From assembly GCA_029255685.2 (NCBI GenBank), contig CM055312.2, forward strand, positions 29,048,203-29,112,202: DNA of 64,000 bases, written 5' to 3'. Positions 12,501-24,214 of this stretch are shown in pieces (the first letter of the stretch is position 1; every line of letters begins with the position of its first letter). The position numbers and the translations under genes were made by a program. The notes beneath the pieces are model-generated. The model saw only the letters and a program-made list of their open reading frames with translations. It made no database searches and was not told the origin of the DNA. Source of the DNA: Silene conica. Lineage: Eukaryota; Streptophyta; Magnoliopsida; Caryophyllales; Caryophyllaceae.

Positions 12501-14100
12501 ATTTGATCTTTGGCTTGACTCGGTATCCCTTGTAGGACACCCTCACTCCTCTAGGTCCCCTCAAAGAAATCTTCTTTTGATGACAGTCGATAAAAGCTCT
12601 ATACTTCCCCAGCCAGTCCATCCCTAGGATCACCTCAAAACCCCCCAAAGGAAATTCTATGAGGTCACCAAAGAAAGTTGCTTCCCCGATTTTGATGGGT
12701 ACACTACCGTATACTCTATTACAAACTATCGACTCGCCTGAAGGTATGGTCACTGAATCCGCGACCCAATCAAATCTCTTAAGTCCTAAAGCCTTAACAT
12801 GATCCCTAGAGATAAACGAATGGGTGGCACCGGAATCGAAAAGTACGAAGGTAGGTTTAGGGTTTACAAGAAAAGTACCGGTTACCACATGAGCATCCTC
12901 CTGAGCTGCCTGCTTTCCCATGGCAAAGAGCTTGCCACTGGACTTGACTCCACTCTGGCTGGCAGAAGTTGTCCCAGCCTGCTGATTTCCCTCCGTTCCC
13001 GTCTTGCGATTGTTCCCACTTCCATTGTACTGATTCTGGTATGAACGGTTCTGATTGCTGTGGTAGTTCCTTTGATAGTTGCTGCTGCCTCCAGACTTCG
13101 CACCCCCACCATAGTTTGTCATGGGTGTGCGATAGCCACTGCTTCCATATGACTGAGTGCGAGATCCTTGATATCCAGATGTAGGCGTGTGATAACCCCC
13201 AGACTGATTCCCTCCAGATGAGCGACATACTGCCTGCTTGTGCCCAATCTTTCCGCAGCCGAAACTGACCATTCCCACCGAACCACTGCCAGAACCTCCA
13301 CTCCTGAAGTTGCCCCCACTCTGGTTTCTCCCACCACCAGAGGCACTACTCCCGAAGTACCCACTGAACTTGTTAGTGCTTTGCTTTTTCGATCCTGAAC
13401 CCTCAGTTACTGATTCAGCCTTCCTCTTTTCAGACTTGGACTTCTTGTCCTCCTTGATCATCTCTGAAAGCCTCTCCGCCGCCCCAGCCCTTAGGTAGAT
13501 GTCACAGACTGTGGTGGGCGGAGCTGCAATCAGTCTCTCTTTAATGGCGATTGATAGCCCTCTCTCAAATTTCATTGCCAGCATGGCATCATCGAAACCC
13601 ATGTCTCCCACGTAGTTCGCCAACTGGATGAATTTCCTGTAGTAAGCCTCTACAGTCATGTCCTCCGACATCTTGAATGTATCGAACTCCTCCCTCAGCT
13701 TGCTCTTTTGGAATTCTGGTAGAAACACCTCGTACAAGATCCTCTTGAATGCGTCCCAAGCAACAAACTCGGTCTCATCCCCTCTAGCTGCTTCCTGGAT
13801 CTCTCCCTTATTCCCGGTCCACCAATCTCCGGCCATACCCCTCAGATAGTGGGCTGCTTGGTCAACCCTCAATTCTTCAGGGCAATCCACCAACTCGAAT
13901 AGATTAGTGAATTCCCGACACCATGCCCCCAGCAGATGAGGTTCCCCCTCCCCAGTGAATTGGGTAGGGTGATGCCTCGCGATTATTGTGCTCATTTTTG
14001 CCGAGTCCATGCGTTGGGCCTTTAAGGCCTCGTTCTCAGCTAGTAACCGGTCTAACTCCTCTTGTGTGATGTTTGCAACATTGGCTCTTCGCGGAGGCAT
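9502..14100 (-). pseudogene. Gag-pol polyprotein of element 2 with one in-frame stop
   Basis: One frame of about 1,530 codons from MPPRR to the chromodomain end. It is interrupted only by TAA at 11941-11943 in the RT, where element 1 has TAT (Tyr), a few codons before the MPFGLTNAP motif. Domains in order: gag, protease (FDSGATH), RT (FIDD), RNase H (TDAS and an intact DHKSL), integrase (zinc finger and D-D-E) and chromodomain (EEATWEPE). The gag zinc knuckle has Ser in place of the first Cys (SFGC), which should weaken zinc binding. The stop lies upstream of the FIDD active site, so no active RT is made. An upstream in-frame ATG at 14151 exists, but MPPRR at 14100 is the start shared with element 1. 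Confidence 0.95.
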
Positions 14101-14639
14101 ACTATAGTACAACAGAAAAAGAAATGAGTCCCGACTCATATGGGTACCCATTTGGATTAGGGCTATGTTCCCTAAACATTAAAGTCTATAAACACTTAGA
14201 CTATAAGTAGTTCTTTTCTATAACATGGCTCAGGGATCACATAACCGCATATCACTAGACATGATGAGAGAAGAATTACTAACATGTTTCAAATCACTTC
14301 ACGTAGCCATATTAATATGCACTTCTTTATTCAAACAATTAAAGGTTCTTTCATGCTCATGCCCCTTCCGGCTTTTCCAACAGTCACTTATACTCAGAAT
14401 TCTCATAAAATACTTATCACAGTATACAATTACTTCCATCTTTTCTTAACCTACCCTTTTCTCTCGTATTTTCACTCTGGGTTCCCGGGTAAAACTGATA
14501 GGGCCAATGGTTCGGTGTGAGGGGGCCCCAGACTCATACTTCCCCTTTTGTGTGCTCCTAACAGTCCTATCCCGGGGTTCATTTTATTTAGACTCTCCTA
14601 CATTCATTGGATTCATTAGGTTAGGCCTGAGGATCGTTC
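14101..14639 (-). other. 5' leader of element 2
   Basis: Untranslated leader between primer site and gag, collinear with 6171-6718 of element 1. No gene is seen. Confidence 0.7.
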
Positions 14640-14651
14640 GCTCTGATACCA
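14640..14651 (-). other. Primer binding site of element 2 (initiator tRNA-Met)
   Basis: The minus strand reads TGGTATCAGAGC, an exact match to the standard plant initiator tRNA-Met primer site, three bases inside the 5' LTR. Confidence 0.93.
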
Positions 14652-14654
14652 CTT

Positions 14655-16994
14655 TGTAACACCCCCATTTATTTAAGGGCCTGTACTAGGACTCCTCAGA
14701 TAAATAACGGTGTTACCATCTCGGTTTCCCGAGGCAGTAGATACAAAGGGAAAGATAAGCAGTACTTCAATTAAAATTAAACTCATGTCATGATCATACA
14801 ACTGTATCCGAAAGTCTTAACAAAAGGAATAAAATAAAATACAACTCATGCTAGACATACTAAGGTGATCTAGACTCTAGTCTGGTCCGGATCCAAGCTC
14901 TTTCTCCCATAGCTCCCCCTTAGTCTCAGCCACCTGTCAATCTGCTCCCCAATAATTTGGTTCATCACAGGTGATCACGAATACACAGGGTCAACCACGA
15001 GGTTGAGTAGAGAAATACTGTAAACAAACCACATTGCTATAAATAGAAAGTCGAACTTCTCCACTCCGGATCACAAGGCCCATAATACTCCACACCCTTC
15101 ACAGACCCTTTATCTCCGCACCAAACACAGACCCTTTATCTCCGCACCAATCACAGACCCTTTATCTCCGCACCAATCACAGACCCTTTATATTCACATC
15201 GTATTATATCACAGATTAATATAGATAACACAATATAACGATCACATGATATTATATCACAAACATGCTTAAAACCGAATAAGAACAGTTTATACATCAT
15301 CATATACCAGTATTTTCCCCTACCTGAATTAGCAGGAAACGCAGATAACCCGAAGCTTGTCAGAAATGTTCCACGCGAAACTCGCTACCTAAACAGATAT
15401 ACGTAAGGAATTAACAATCTTCCCGAACCACCACGACCATACTTACTATAAATAGCAACTTTCCATATTGGGAAAGTTTCCCTAAATAGAAACTTCCCAA
15501 ATATAGTAACTTCCAATTATAGTCGCTCCCATGACTTACATAAATCCCGACTCGCACATCAAATAACACGACCCAAAAACGTAAGAAAATAATACAACAC
15601 TAATTATAATTAAGGTAATAATTACTAACATTAATATTAATATCTCAACAAAATCATAATTTTAACTAAATAAAAATAATAACAATAATAATAATAATAA
15701 TAAGAATAATACTAATAATAATAATAAGAACTTAATAACCCTAACACAAAACAGCCCACGACCAACCTTTACCGCGACACCACACACGACCCAAAACAGC
15801 CCCTAGAACCGCCACGTAACACCTGCCCCTACCACCGATAACCACCTGTCTAGACCCCAGAACCACCGGCTACCTCCCCAAACACCAACCACCCACTCGA
15901 CAGCCACCAGTGGGTCGAACCAGAGCCCAATTCAGGCCTGGTTCCACACTCGCAGCCTCTGACCACGACACTTCCACTGCCCTTCGATGCTAAGCCAGAC
16001 CTTACCGACACTAGATCCGACCACCACCAGCACCCCCGGACTCCAGACTCAAGATTTGGCAACAACGTCGTACTGACCTCCCCCTAGTCCACGACATTAT
16101 CACCACCCAAAACTCCCCTAACACACGCAGATAAAACAGAGTACGAACAGACTGTAAAACAACCTTCTAACCACGCCATCAACCACCCCTGCAACACCAC
16201 GACCAACCACCTCTGAACCCCAAGGCTACCACCATGAGTAACCCCTTACCACCACCTGTCCCAACACACAACGACCCATAACAAAATACATAGACTCAAC
16301 AATAAAACCGATTACAAAAGAATGCATCTAAAGCGCCTGTTATCGCATTGCTGCAACCCCTGATCCGACACCAAAATAAACACCTTCGAAACTAAGTGAC
16401 GACAGCCATCGACACTTCATCTATAGCCTACATACAAACCTTATACTTCCTAGTTCCATATTATGTAAAAACAATAAGAATTAGATGCATAAAACCCTTC
16501 TTAAACAGACGACAAAACCGTGCTGAGAAACAGAAGGTAACGAGATGGTGGTGGACATACCAAATTCTTCACCAATTCGAACCACCCTACGTCGGTCAGC
16601 AACCACCGTGGATGGGTTCTTCTCTTTCTCTACTGTGGCTGCTAGGGTTTGGTGTGGTTGGTTTTGAGTTTGAGTAGGGTTTAGGGTAGGTAGAGCTACC
16701 ATAAATATGACGGCAGGCTCTAGGTTTATGCAGGGTTTCTGAAAACGTGTTCATGGGCTGTTACTTAAGCACGCAAAACGAGGCCCAATGGTGGGTCTCT
16801 GAAGGTCATAGGATCGAGCCTCACTAGCACCACATTACTCTTAAAATATAAGATGACTTAGATCCCCAGATCGAAACCCACAAGATAATTACAAGCACAT
16901 AATTATACTAGCGATCATGGGTTTTGTTTTTATTTTTTTTACAACGACTCGAAGCCTATTTTATAAACTACTAAAAGAATTACGGGTTGTTACA
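14655..16994 (-). repeat. 5' LTR of element 2
   Basis: A complete LTR of 2,340 bp (TG...CA). A tandem array near 15095-15190 repeats a unit of about 26 bp with core AGACCCTTTATCTCCGCACC. An AAT-rich tract lies near 15680-15730. The interval 16585-16994 is the intact counterpart of the site where element 1 inserted in the other LTR. Confidence 0.95.
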
Positions 16995-17521
16995 TATCGT
17001 GTTTGTATTATACCAGGTTCTCCCAAACAACCCGATTCCAAGCCCATTATGTGTCCGTTATAACCCGAGTCTAAGAGCCTATCACGCTTCTCGAGAAATT
17101 CAAACACGTTCTCAACTCGTAACTTAAATTAAACAAGTACGTATAATTTATTTATACTAATTAAATTAATTATGAAAATATAGTTTTATTAGATCTTAAC
17201 ATCAAATATATAAAATTAGGATTTAAATATAATTATCACGTAATTGATAAAACAAGTATAAATGAGAAATAGATATAAATATATGAAATATATTTAATTA
17301 AAAATATATCATCAAAATAAAGAAAAAATACAAATGAAATGTCATTTTACGAATTAATTATCAAATATAAAAATGATTATGAAATACGAATTAATCGTAG
17401 AAATACGATTTATATAATAATAATAGTTTACGTAAAATACTTTATAAACATTCCGTTTGAAATACTTGTATAAAACATGGTTTGATTGCCGTTGACCAAG
17501 GCTAAAATACGGGGTATTACA
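16995..17521 (-). repeat. Fragment of an older LTR flanking element 2
   Basis: AT-rich sequence ending in ACGGGGTATTACA at 17521. This resembles the 5' LTR edge of a minus-strand chromovirus (TGTAATACCCCG read on the minus strand). No partner LTR or coding region is visible, so it is probably a remnant into which element 2 inserted. Positions 17522-17606 are unassigned. Confidence 0.5.
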
Positions 17522-17611
17522 TGAGGCGGGCCGAGACAGCACTCAGCCAAGCTGTAGGCGTGAATACGGGGTGGATAAGTCGGGTTTAACCCAGAAATTC
17601 GACACATAAAT

Positions 17612-19885
17612 TGTAATACCTCGAAATTTTATTACGTTTTTTTTATGTCAATGGTATGTATTTGCTTAATTGGTTTTTAAAAGGGGGCTTTGTGTTGTAG
17701 TGTTCGTAAGGAGAATCGAACTTGAGACCTCTTGTGCAAGTTTGGGCTTTGGTTTGTGCGTGTCATAGGAGCCCATACTTAGTTTTTTTTTAAAATCTTG
17801 TCAACCCTAATCATCATGCCGTCATATTTAGTGTAATTTTACCCTAGCTTAGACTACCCTAATTCACATCTCAATCACCACACATCCTAGCCGTCACAGC
17901 AAGGCCTAAGTTCTTAGTCTCACGGTGGTCGGAGGTCAGGCAGGGGGCGGTCGTTTAACTCGAAAAGTAGGTATGTGTATCTCTGTTTAAGCGGTTTTCA
18001 CACCTGCTGTTTGTATGCGTTTCTGGGTCGTGTAAGTGGTCTGCCAACTCTGTTTCTTTTGTGTTAAGCAATCTATGGGGTGTATATTTAGTGTCTGACC
18101 CTCGTCGTGGTTGTGTCAACCACCGTACAACACCAGTATAGTTGGTTTTTAGGCGTCTGTCGCGGGGCTGTTTGGTTGTTTTAAAAATAGCGAGTCTGAC
18201 CAATTAACGTGTTTGTTGGTGTCGACGTCTTATTTCAACTCGTCGTGGTTGATGGTGGGAGTGAAAGAATGAGTGGTGATCAGAGGAGTGATGGGGTGGT
18301 TGTTAGGGTGGTTCTTAGCGGTGGTTACAGCGTCGTTTAATGGTGGTTGTTCTTGATTCTGTTTTCGTTTCCTGTACGTTGTTTGTTGGCTGGTTCTTGG
18401 GGGTGGCACCACCGCTGACTCGGGGGAGGTCGGTGCAGTGGTACCACCATGTTAGGGTGTCGGGTGTCAGGGGGTGGCTAAGGTGGCATGAGGGAGTCGT
18501 GTTGGGGGCTGGAAGGGGTGTCGACAAAGGGGGATTCAGGCCTGGTCTGCTACAGGTGCGATGAACCAGGCCTGGTGTTGGCCCTGGTTCGCCGTGTCAG
18601 GGGTGGTCGAAGGGTCAGTCGGCGGTCGTGGTGGCAGGTGGTAGTCCTGGGCCCAAGGTCTGGTGGTTGTTGTTGGCTGCGAATGGGTAGCGGTGGTGTT
18701 AGGAGGGTAGGTTTGGTGGTGAGTCGGGCTGTTTTAAGGTGTGGGCTGTTTCGTGTGTTTGTGTTTTTTTTGTGTTTTCGATTTTACTTATTATTTATCA
18801 TTTTTATTTATTTATTATTATTATTATTATTATGGTTGTTTTAATAGAATGTTTATATTTTGGGTATATTATTAATTAATATTATTAATGATAATATCTT
18901 TGTTTTATGGCATATTAATAATTATATTGGGAAGTTTTGTATGCTTTGAATTTCAAATTTAGTTGCCATGATTAAAAGTTTACCTAATTTGGAAGTCTTG
19001 TATTACGGGATGATATATTTAGAAAGTTTCTATATTTGGAAAGTTACCATATTTGGAAGGTTACTATTTTGGGTAACCTTGGTTGTTAGGAAACTTTCTA
19101 AGTATAGGAGGTTTCTATAATAGAATGTGTACGTATATTATGAGATGTAGGGAGTTTATTAATTTATATAATACATATCTAGGTGGAAGTTTTCGTGTGG
19201 AGCATTTTTAGAAGCAGTCGCGCAGTTATCTTTTCTTCTGCAGTTTTTGAGGTAGGGGAATACTATGTACATGTGATGTGTAATCTGTTTATTGGTTGAG
19301 ATTAACCATGTTCATCTATATTGTTATATGATTGGTATATGGTGATATATAATTCCGTGATACGATATGGTGCGAAGATAAAGGGTCTGTGTTGGTGTGG
19401 AGATAAAGGGTCTGTGATTGGTGCGGAGATAAAGGGTCTGTGATTGGTGCGGAGATAAAAGGGTCTGTGGTTGGTGTGGAGTGGAGAAGTTCGACTTTCT
19501 ATTTATAGTAATGTGGTTTGTTTACAGTTTTCTCTACTCAACCTTGTGGTTGACCCTGTGTATTCGTGATCACCTGTGATGAACCAACTATTGGGGAGCA
19601 GATTGACAGGTGTTCAGACTTATGGGAGCTAGGGGAGGAGAGAAGCATGGATCCGGACCTGCCTAGAGTCTAGATCACATAATAATTGTTTCCGAGTTGT
19701 ACCTTTATTTTTTATCAAGACAGTTTTATAGTGCAGTTGTACAAACTTGTTCTTTGAGATAATTTATTAATTTAAAGTACTGTTTATCTTCCTTTGTATC
19801 TACTGCCTCGGGAAACCGAGATGGTAACGTCCTTATTTATCTAGGGAGTCCTAGTACAGGCCCTTAAATAAATGGGGGTGTTACA
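17612..19885 (+). mobile_element. Solo LTR of a chromovirus
   Basis: A 2,274-bp LTR starting TGTAATACCTCG and ending GGGGGTGTTACA, flanked by a perfect 5-bp target duplication TAAAT (17607-17611 and 19886-19890). Orientation is plus, opposite to elements 1 and 2. It shares their LTR landmarks: the GTGCGGAGATAAAGGGTCTG tandem units at about 19375-19465, the GTGATCACCTGTGATGAACC block near 19567 and the terminal block after 19780. No internal sequence remains, as expected from recombination between two LTRs. Open frames inside it (for example 18340-18844) are repeats of the LTR and not genes. Confidence 0.95.
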
Positions 19886-20106
19886 TAAATTGAAAACAAA
19901 AAAAAAAACAAATACCCAGAAATTTAAACCCAGACATTCGACACATAAATTGAAAACCCAGAAAAAAAATTCATATATATTTCTTCGCTGATAATTTCAC
20001 TCATTCTTTCCCTAATTAATACTAATTACCTCAAATTAATCTGATTTTTTACTCTTAATTACCTCAATTAGTCAATTACCTCGAATTAATTTACCTAAAT
20101 TCATCA

Positions 20107-20307
20107 ATGGCAGACGATAAATCTTGTTTTGTTCCTAACAAGGATGAGCTAGAAGAAGCCAAATCAAGTTTAAAAATCAAGCTAAAATTACCCAACAAAC
20201 TTGTTAATTTCGGTTCGACAAAAGAAGATGAAGATAAGTCGTTGTTGCGACAACCACTAGCCGAGGACGAGGAGGAGATTTTGAGGGAAATGAGAGAAAA
20301 TAAGTGA
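20107..20307 (+). CDS. Small hypothetical protein, 66 aa
   Basis: An ATG frame beginning MADDKSC, rich in charged residues (Lys, Glu, Asp), with no membrane segment, signal peptide or recognised motif. It lies in the AT-rich stretch after the solo LTR and is preceded by a T/A-rich leader. I do not recognise it. It could be a short host gene, an exon remnant or chance. Confidence 0.25.
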   Translation: MADDKSCFVPNKDELEEAKSSLKIKLKLPNKLVNFGSTKEDEDKSLLRQPLAEDEEEILREMRENK

Positions 20308-21469
20308 AATAGGGGGAATGAAGTCACAATTAAATGGTTATAATCGCGGGGGCAAAATAGTCAATTTAAGTGGATTTTTACCTGAAAATGGGTTTGGGTG
20401 TAGTTTATTAAAAATTTTTGAGGTGGGAGTAAGTTTAGAAAAGTGTATTTGAGGTGGGTGTAATTGATAATTTACTCAAAATAAAAAATTCAACCTTCAT
20501 TGAAAAACAATATCATTAACAATATAATAAAAACATTCATAATTCAATATTATCCAAACCACCATTAACCTTAAAATTACATGTCACACATGTAAACCAT
20601 AATCCAAGTAAATTCTAAACAATTTTAGAATCTAGTAAGTATCATCTATTAGATATAATAAACCTTTTAAAATAAATAAATGATTAAATAACCGAAAAAT
20701 TATCAAATAATTTCCGTTTATTTCCTTACTTTTCACGGCAATCACACGTTTTCTTTCCTTTTCTTTCGACAAAAATGTGTTACAATTACAAAACATCTTT
20801 TATAATTTTAGTTTATATAAATATTATCTCATAATTTAAATAAAAACGAAAACAAATAAAATAACCCTAAAATCCAAATATACACGTTTTTTATTTATTT
20901 ATTAAATTAGACAATTACACATATTATCAAATAATATCATGTTAATCAACATCTTCATAAGATATTATACTATTTCCTTAAATAGTATAATCAAGGTACA
21001 AATGGATTTTGGAAACTTTACTAATTCGTGAACTTTCTTAAAATTACTCATAGTAGCACAAAAATCATCTCATAATTTATGTGTTATAGTTCTAATCATA
21101 TTATATTTTAAAAATTTCCAAATATTGTCATTAAGGTTAACTTTTAATTCATATGAACAATATTCATTCATCTTAACAATTTAAAACAAATCAATCTAAT
21201 TCTAAAATTATGTTGATTGAAGTTTTAATAAACATTGATCTATATCATTGTTATGAGCATCATCATATGATAATTATTTTACCATTAAACAACAAAAAAT
21301 AAAAAAAACGAAACGCCGTGAATCTTTTAGCCGTGACAATCACGGGAAAAAAATTTCAGCCGAGACATAAAAAAAAAAGAATTGAACCGTGGAAATTTTT
21401 TTTGTGCCATGGGATTTAATTCTCAATGAATTATCAAAACAATTTTGAACCTGGACTACACTTGTATCA
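20308..21469. other. AT-rich stretch without recognised features
   Basis: About 1.1 kb of AT-rich sequence with no credible open frame, no inverted ends and no LTR homology that I can see. Confidence 0.5.
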
Positions 21470-21615
21470 GTTTTCAGACTATCGTTTAATAACTTATTAA
21501 ACTACTGTTTGTCTTTCACTATGATTATCTACTCCCCTGGTTTATCCAGAATGGTAACAGTCTTATTTAATCTGGAAGTCCTAGTACAGGCTCCTAGGTA
21601 AATGGGGGTGTTACA
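21470..21615 (+). repeat. 3' end of a degenerate plus-strand chromovirus LTR
   Basis: Sequence up to GGGGGTGTTACA (21615) aligns loosely with the last 150 bp of the solo LTR, including CTTATTTAATCTGGAAGTCCTAG against CTTATTTATCTAGGGAGTCC. It is clearly more divergent than the other copies and its 5' part is not recognisable. Confidence 0.7.
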
Positions 21616-21747
21616 TCTACCTACGGATTCGCACTAAAAGTTTAGAAATTCAAGCAACGCGATAGTCTAAGTCAAAAACAGTAAAATAGTCTATTAAAGG
21701 TTGCACGGGGTTGCAAGCCCGACTTAAAAAGTTCAGAAAAAAATAGT

Positions 21748-22090
21748 TTATTGCCCACGACAAGGCTCCTGACTGACGGAAAATCCTTCCGCAGTTATGA
21801 CATCATCAGCTCTAAGCTTCCAAACAACAGAATTATCGACTGGGTTATACGTCATGACATAGTCTTTCGACGTCCTTTTCTTCTTATCAGCTTGTTCCTT
21901 AAGATTCTTTCTCCCGTTCTTCAGTGCTAACCAACCCCAACCGTCCGGGTTGTAGTCTTGCTCAGTATCTGCGTCAGAAATGATCATAAAATCGTCATCT
22001 ATTTTGCTCTCAAACCGAGGCATAGGCGTTAATTCTAACATTTCTAAATCAACAGAAACATCGTCAGTCATAGAATAGCATGGAAAAACT
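21748..22090 (-). pseudogene. Unassigned C-terminal reading frame of element D
   Basis: About 115 residues on the minus strand, just downstream of the protease once the hAT insertion is ignored. It contains a stretch of acids (DDDFMIISDADTEQD), a W-rich piece (DGWGWLALK) and a Lys-rich segment. I do not recognise a family. It is followed by a GGGCTTGCAACCCCG block near 21695-21720 that recalls the CGGGAGGCAACCCG block after integrase in element B. The open frame up to 22314 continues into the hAT end by chance. Confidence 0.4.
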
Positions 22091-22098
22091 GTCATAGG

Positions 22099-23316
22099 TA
22101 GGGATGTCATTGGGGCGGGTATATGTGGATACCGCCCCGCACCCGCCCCAGTTGGGGCGGGGATGGGTAAGCCATTGGTGGGTGGTGGGGCGGGTACGGG
22201 TACAAAAATTATACCCGCCATGGGTAGTGGGGCGGGGATGGTTTTAGCATGATACCCTCCCCTACCAGCCCCGCCTCGTACCCGCCCCGTCTCGTACCCG
22301 TATACCGAATGCATCCTAGACAGTATTAAACTATTAATGTATTTTATTATAACTTTATAACTTATAAGCCCAAATGCTTATAAGCCCAAAACTAATACTA
22401 GTCATAGTGATTCTTTCCTCTTCGGCTCTTCACAAATCACAAGAATTAGAAGTTCAGACTTCAGAACCCTAAATGCTAAATCTTGCCTCTTCACGACTCT
22501 TAGCCCCCTTTTAATTAGATTAATTATTTCTTCCATTATCAATTATCATTAATCCCTTCATTATCATTAATCTCGCTTCCGATTCAGTTTCATTCCGTCG
22601 CTTGGAATTGCATCGTTACTAAGCTCGCTTCCGATTCTGTCGTTCAAACTGTGACCGTCCCCCTTTTCATTAGAGGTACATACTTTCTTCTTTTGTTAAT
22701 TGTCAATTTTTTCAAATTTTCATACCTTAAATCACATAAGAGTATTTAATTCCAATACTTGTGACCGTCACCAAAGATTCGAACTGCCTTTTCCCGTTAA
22801 TGTCAATCTTTTTTTCTCGTTTCAGGTGACTGAGTTGGACTAATGGAAGAAGGTTGATGGATTTTTACAAGAAATGAAGGATAATTTATCAAGGACTAGT
22901 TGTATGAATATTTGATATATATGATTTCAATCAAAAGTTGTATTGGATGTGTATGAATTATTGACATGTAAAATTTACTATTCATGGATATGTATGAGAC
23001 AATGAGTATTGAACTTTTGAATTTGTAGCTTAATTTTGTATATAGTTCAGGGCATAGGGCTGAGGAATATCCTTTGTAAATATTGGGTTCTAGGCTCTGG
23101 GGTTGGTCTAGTGGGTACCCGGCGGGGACATGCAGGTGGCAGGTGGGTTTGGGGGTTAGATGTGGCGGGTATGGTTCTCTATATTAGCCTGGCAGGCGGG
23201 TGATGGTGGGGAGTTCTGTACCCATGATGAGGGGTGGGGCGGGTATGGGGGTTAAAATTTGGTGACGGGTTGGATACAGTTAACTTATCCCCCGCCCCGC
23301 CCCAATGACATCCCTA
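22099..23316. mobile_element. Non-autonomous hAT DNA transposon, 1,218 bp
   Basis: Perfect 21-bp terminal inverted repeats beginning TAGGGATGTCATTGGGG, and a perfect 8-bp target duplication GTCATAGG (22091-22098 and 23317-23324), the size typical of hAT. Both subterminal regions are packed with GGCGGG/GGGTA motifs, plausible transposase-binding repeats. The centre has no transposase. It keeps a gene-like layout: a leader ending in GAGGTACATA and a pyrimidine tract ending CGTTTCAG near 22825, which look like splice sites. This suggests a deletion derivative of an autonomous element. Confidence 0.93.
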
Positions 23317-23324
23317 GTCATAGG

Positions 23325-23800
23325 TGACCAAGATGTTCTTGTCTGCCTAAATATTAGGTCCTCTCCACCCACCTGAAAGGTTAGTGTTTTGGTACCTACA
23401 TCTATTACTGCTTTCGCAGTATGCAGAAAGGTCTACCTAAGATGATAGAAGTGTAGGAATCCTTAGGAATATCCAAAATCACAAAATCAACAAGAATAAA
23501 TAACTCTCATATCTGAACAGGAATATCCTCTAAAAAGACTAGTGGTCTTGACACACTACGATCGGACATCTGTACTGTCATGTCTGTACATTTAAACTTT
23601 GAAAAAGCCAACTTAGTTGCTAGAGACAGGGGTAACACACTAACACTTACCCCTAAGTCGCATAAAGCATTATCAATCGTGTGGGTCCCTATTTGACAAG
23701 GAATCGAGAAACTACCTGGGTCGGCTAGCTTAGGTGGACTCTTGTTTTGGAGGAATGCTTAACACTCCTCCGTCAAAGCGATGGTCTCAGAAATGTCCAC
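23325..23800 (-). pseudogene. Athila-type aspartic protease of element D
   Basis: Translation on the minus strand gives the Athila protease signature: PGSFSIPCQIGTHTI, then the active-site region DLGVSVSVLP, then SRPLVFLEDIPVQ and, with a frame change, the GRPFLHTA region. A stop codon follows EDIPVQI, and a frameshift lies at GRPF. The hAT element sits directly downstream. The same domain with intact motifs is at 45954-46752 in element B. Confidence 0.8.
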
Positions 23801-24214
23801 TGTTTGCTTACGCATAAGAATTTCACACATAAACTATAAGTAAGAAGGTACCTTTAACACTAGTTCAAGGAACGGCACATGTACCTTTAATTCTCTCAGT
23901 GTATTCGCGAATCTCGCGAACTCTTTCTCTACTAGCCTGGACGGGTAGGGAATGTCTCTCATATCAGCACGACGCTCCGTACACTGTTTCTCGTAATCTG
24001 CCTGCTCTTTTTGTCTTTTTTCCTTTCTTCTTTAGAGAACACTCGATCAAGTGTCTTCTGCCATCGGATCGCTCGATCGAGTGATCCTTTCTTATGCATT
24101 GCTCGATCGAGCAAGTGGTACTGCTCGATCGAGGACTTCTCTGACAACCTCATTCGATCGAGCTCTGACATCTACTCGATCGAGTGAATCTTCCAATTTT
24201 TCAGTCGATCGAGT
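23801..24214 (-). pseudogene. Gag-protease linker of element D with palindrome array
   Basis: Degenerate stretch between the gag zinc-knuckle region and protease. At 24072-24235 it contains seven copies of the self-complementary octamer TCGATCGA at about 20-30 bp spacing. In one minus-strand frame the array gives repeated LDR and SIE tripeptides. I infer that it was once translated as a linker, but stops interrupt all frames. Confidence 0.55.

Larger units (their letters stand above)
8933..16994 (-). mobile_element. Ty3/gypsy chromovirus, element 2 (Tekay/Del-like)
   Basis: Minus-strand element of the same clade as element 1. It has a 410-bp remnant of the 3' LTR (8933-9342; the rest was displaced leftwards by element 1), polypurine tract 9343-9357, a nearly intact polyprotein 9502-14100, primer site 14640-14651 and a complete 5' LTR 14655-16994. 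The two visible LTR pieces differ at about three of 410 positions by eye. The right flank is TATCG; its partner lies outside the window. Confidence 0.95.

Noticed and set aside
18340..18844. Gly/Val/Arg-rich plus-strand frames as possible host proteins
   Set aside because: They lie wholly within the solo LTR, and the equivalent LTR regions of elements 1 and 2 give similar frames without coding features.
22099..22314. N-terminal Pro/Gly-rich part of a minus-strand 188-residue frame
   Set aside because: It is the GC-rich end of the hAT element read through by chance into element D sequence.
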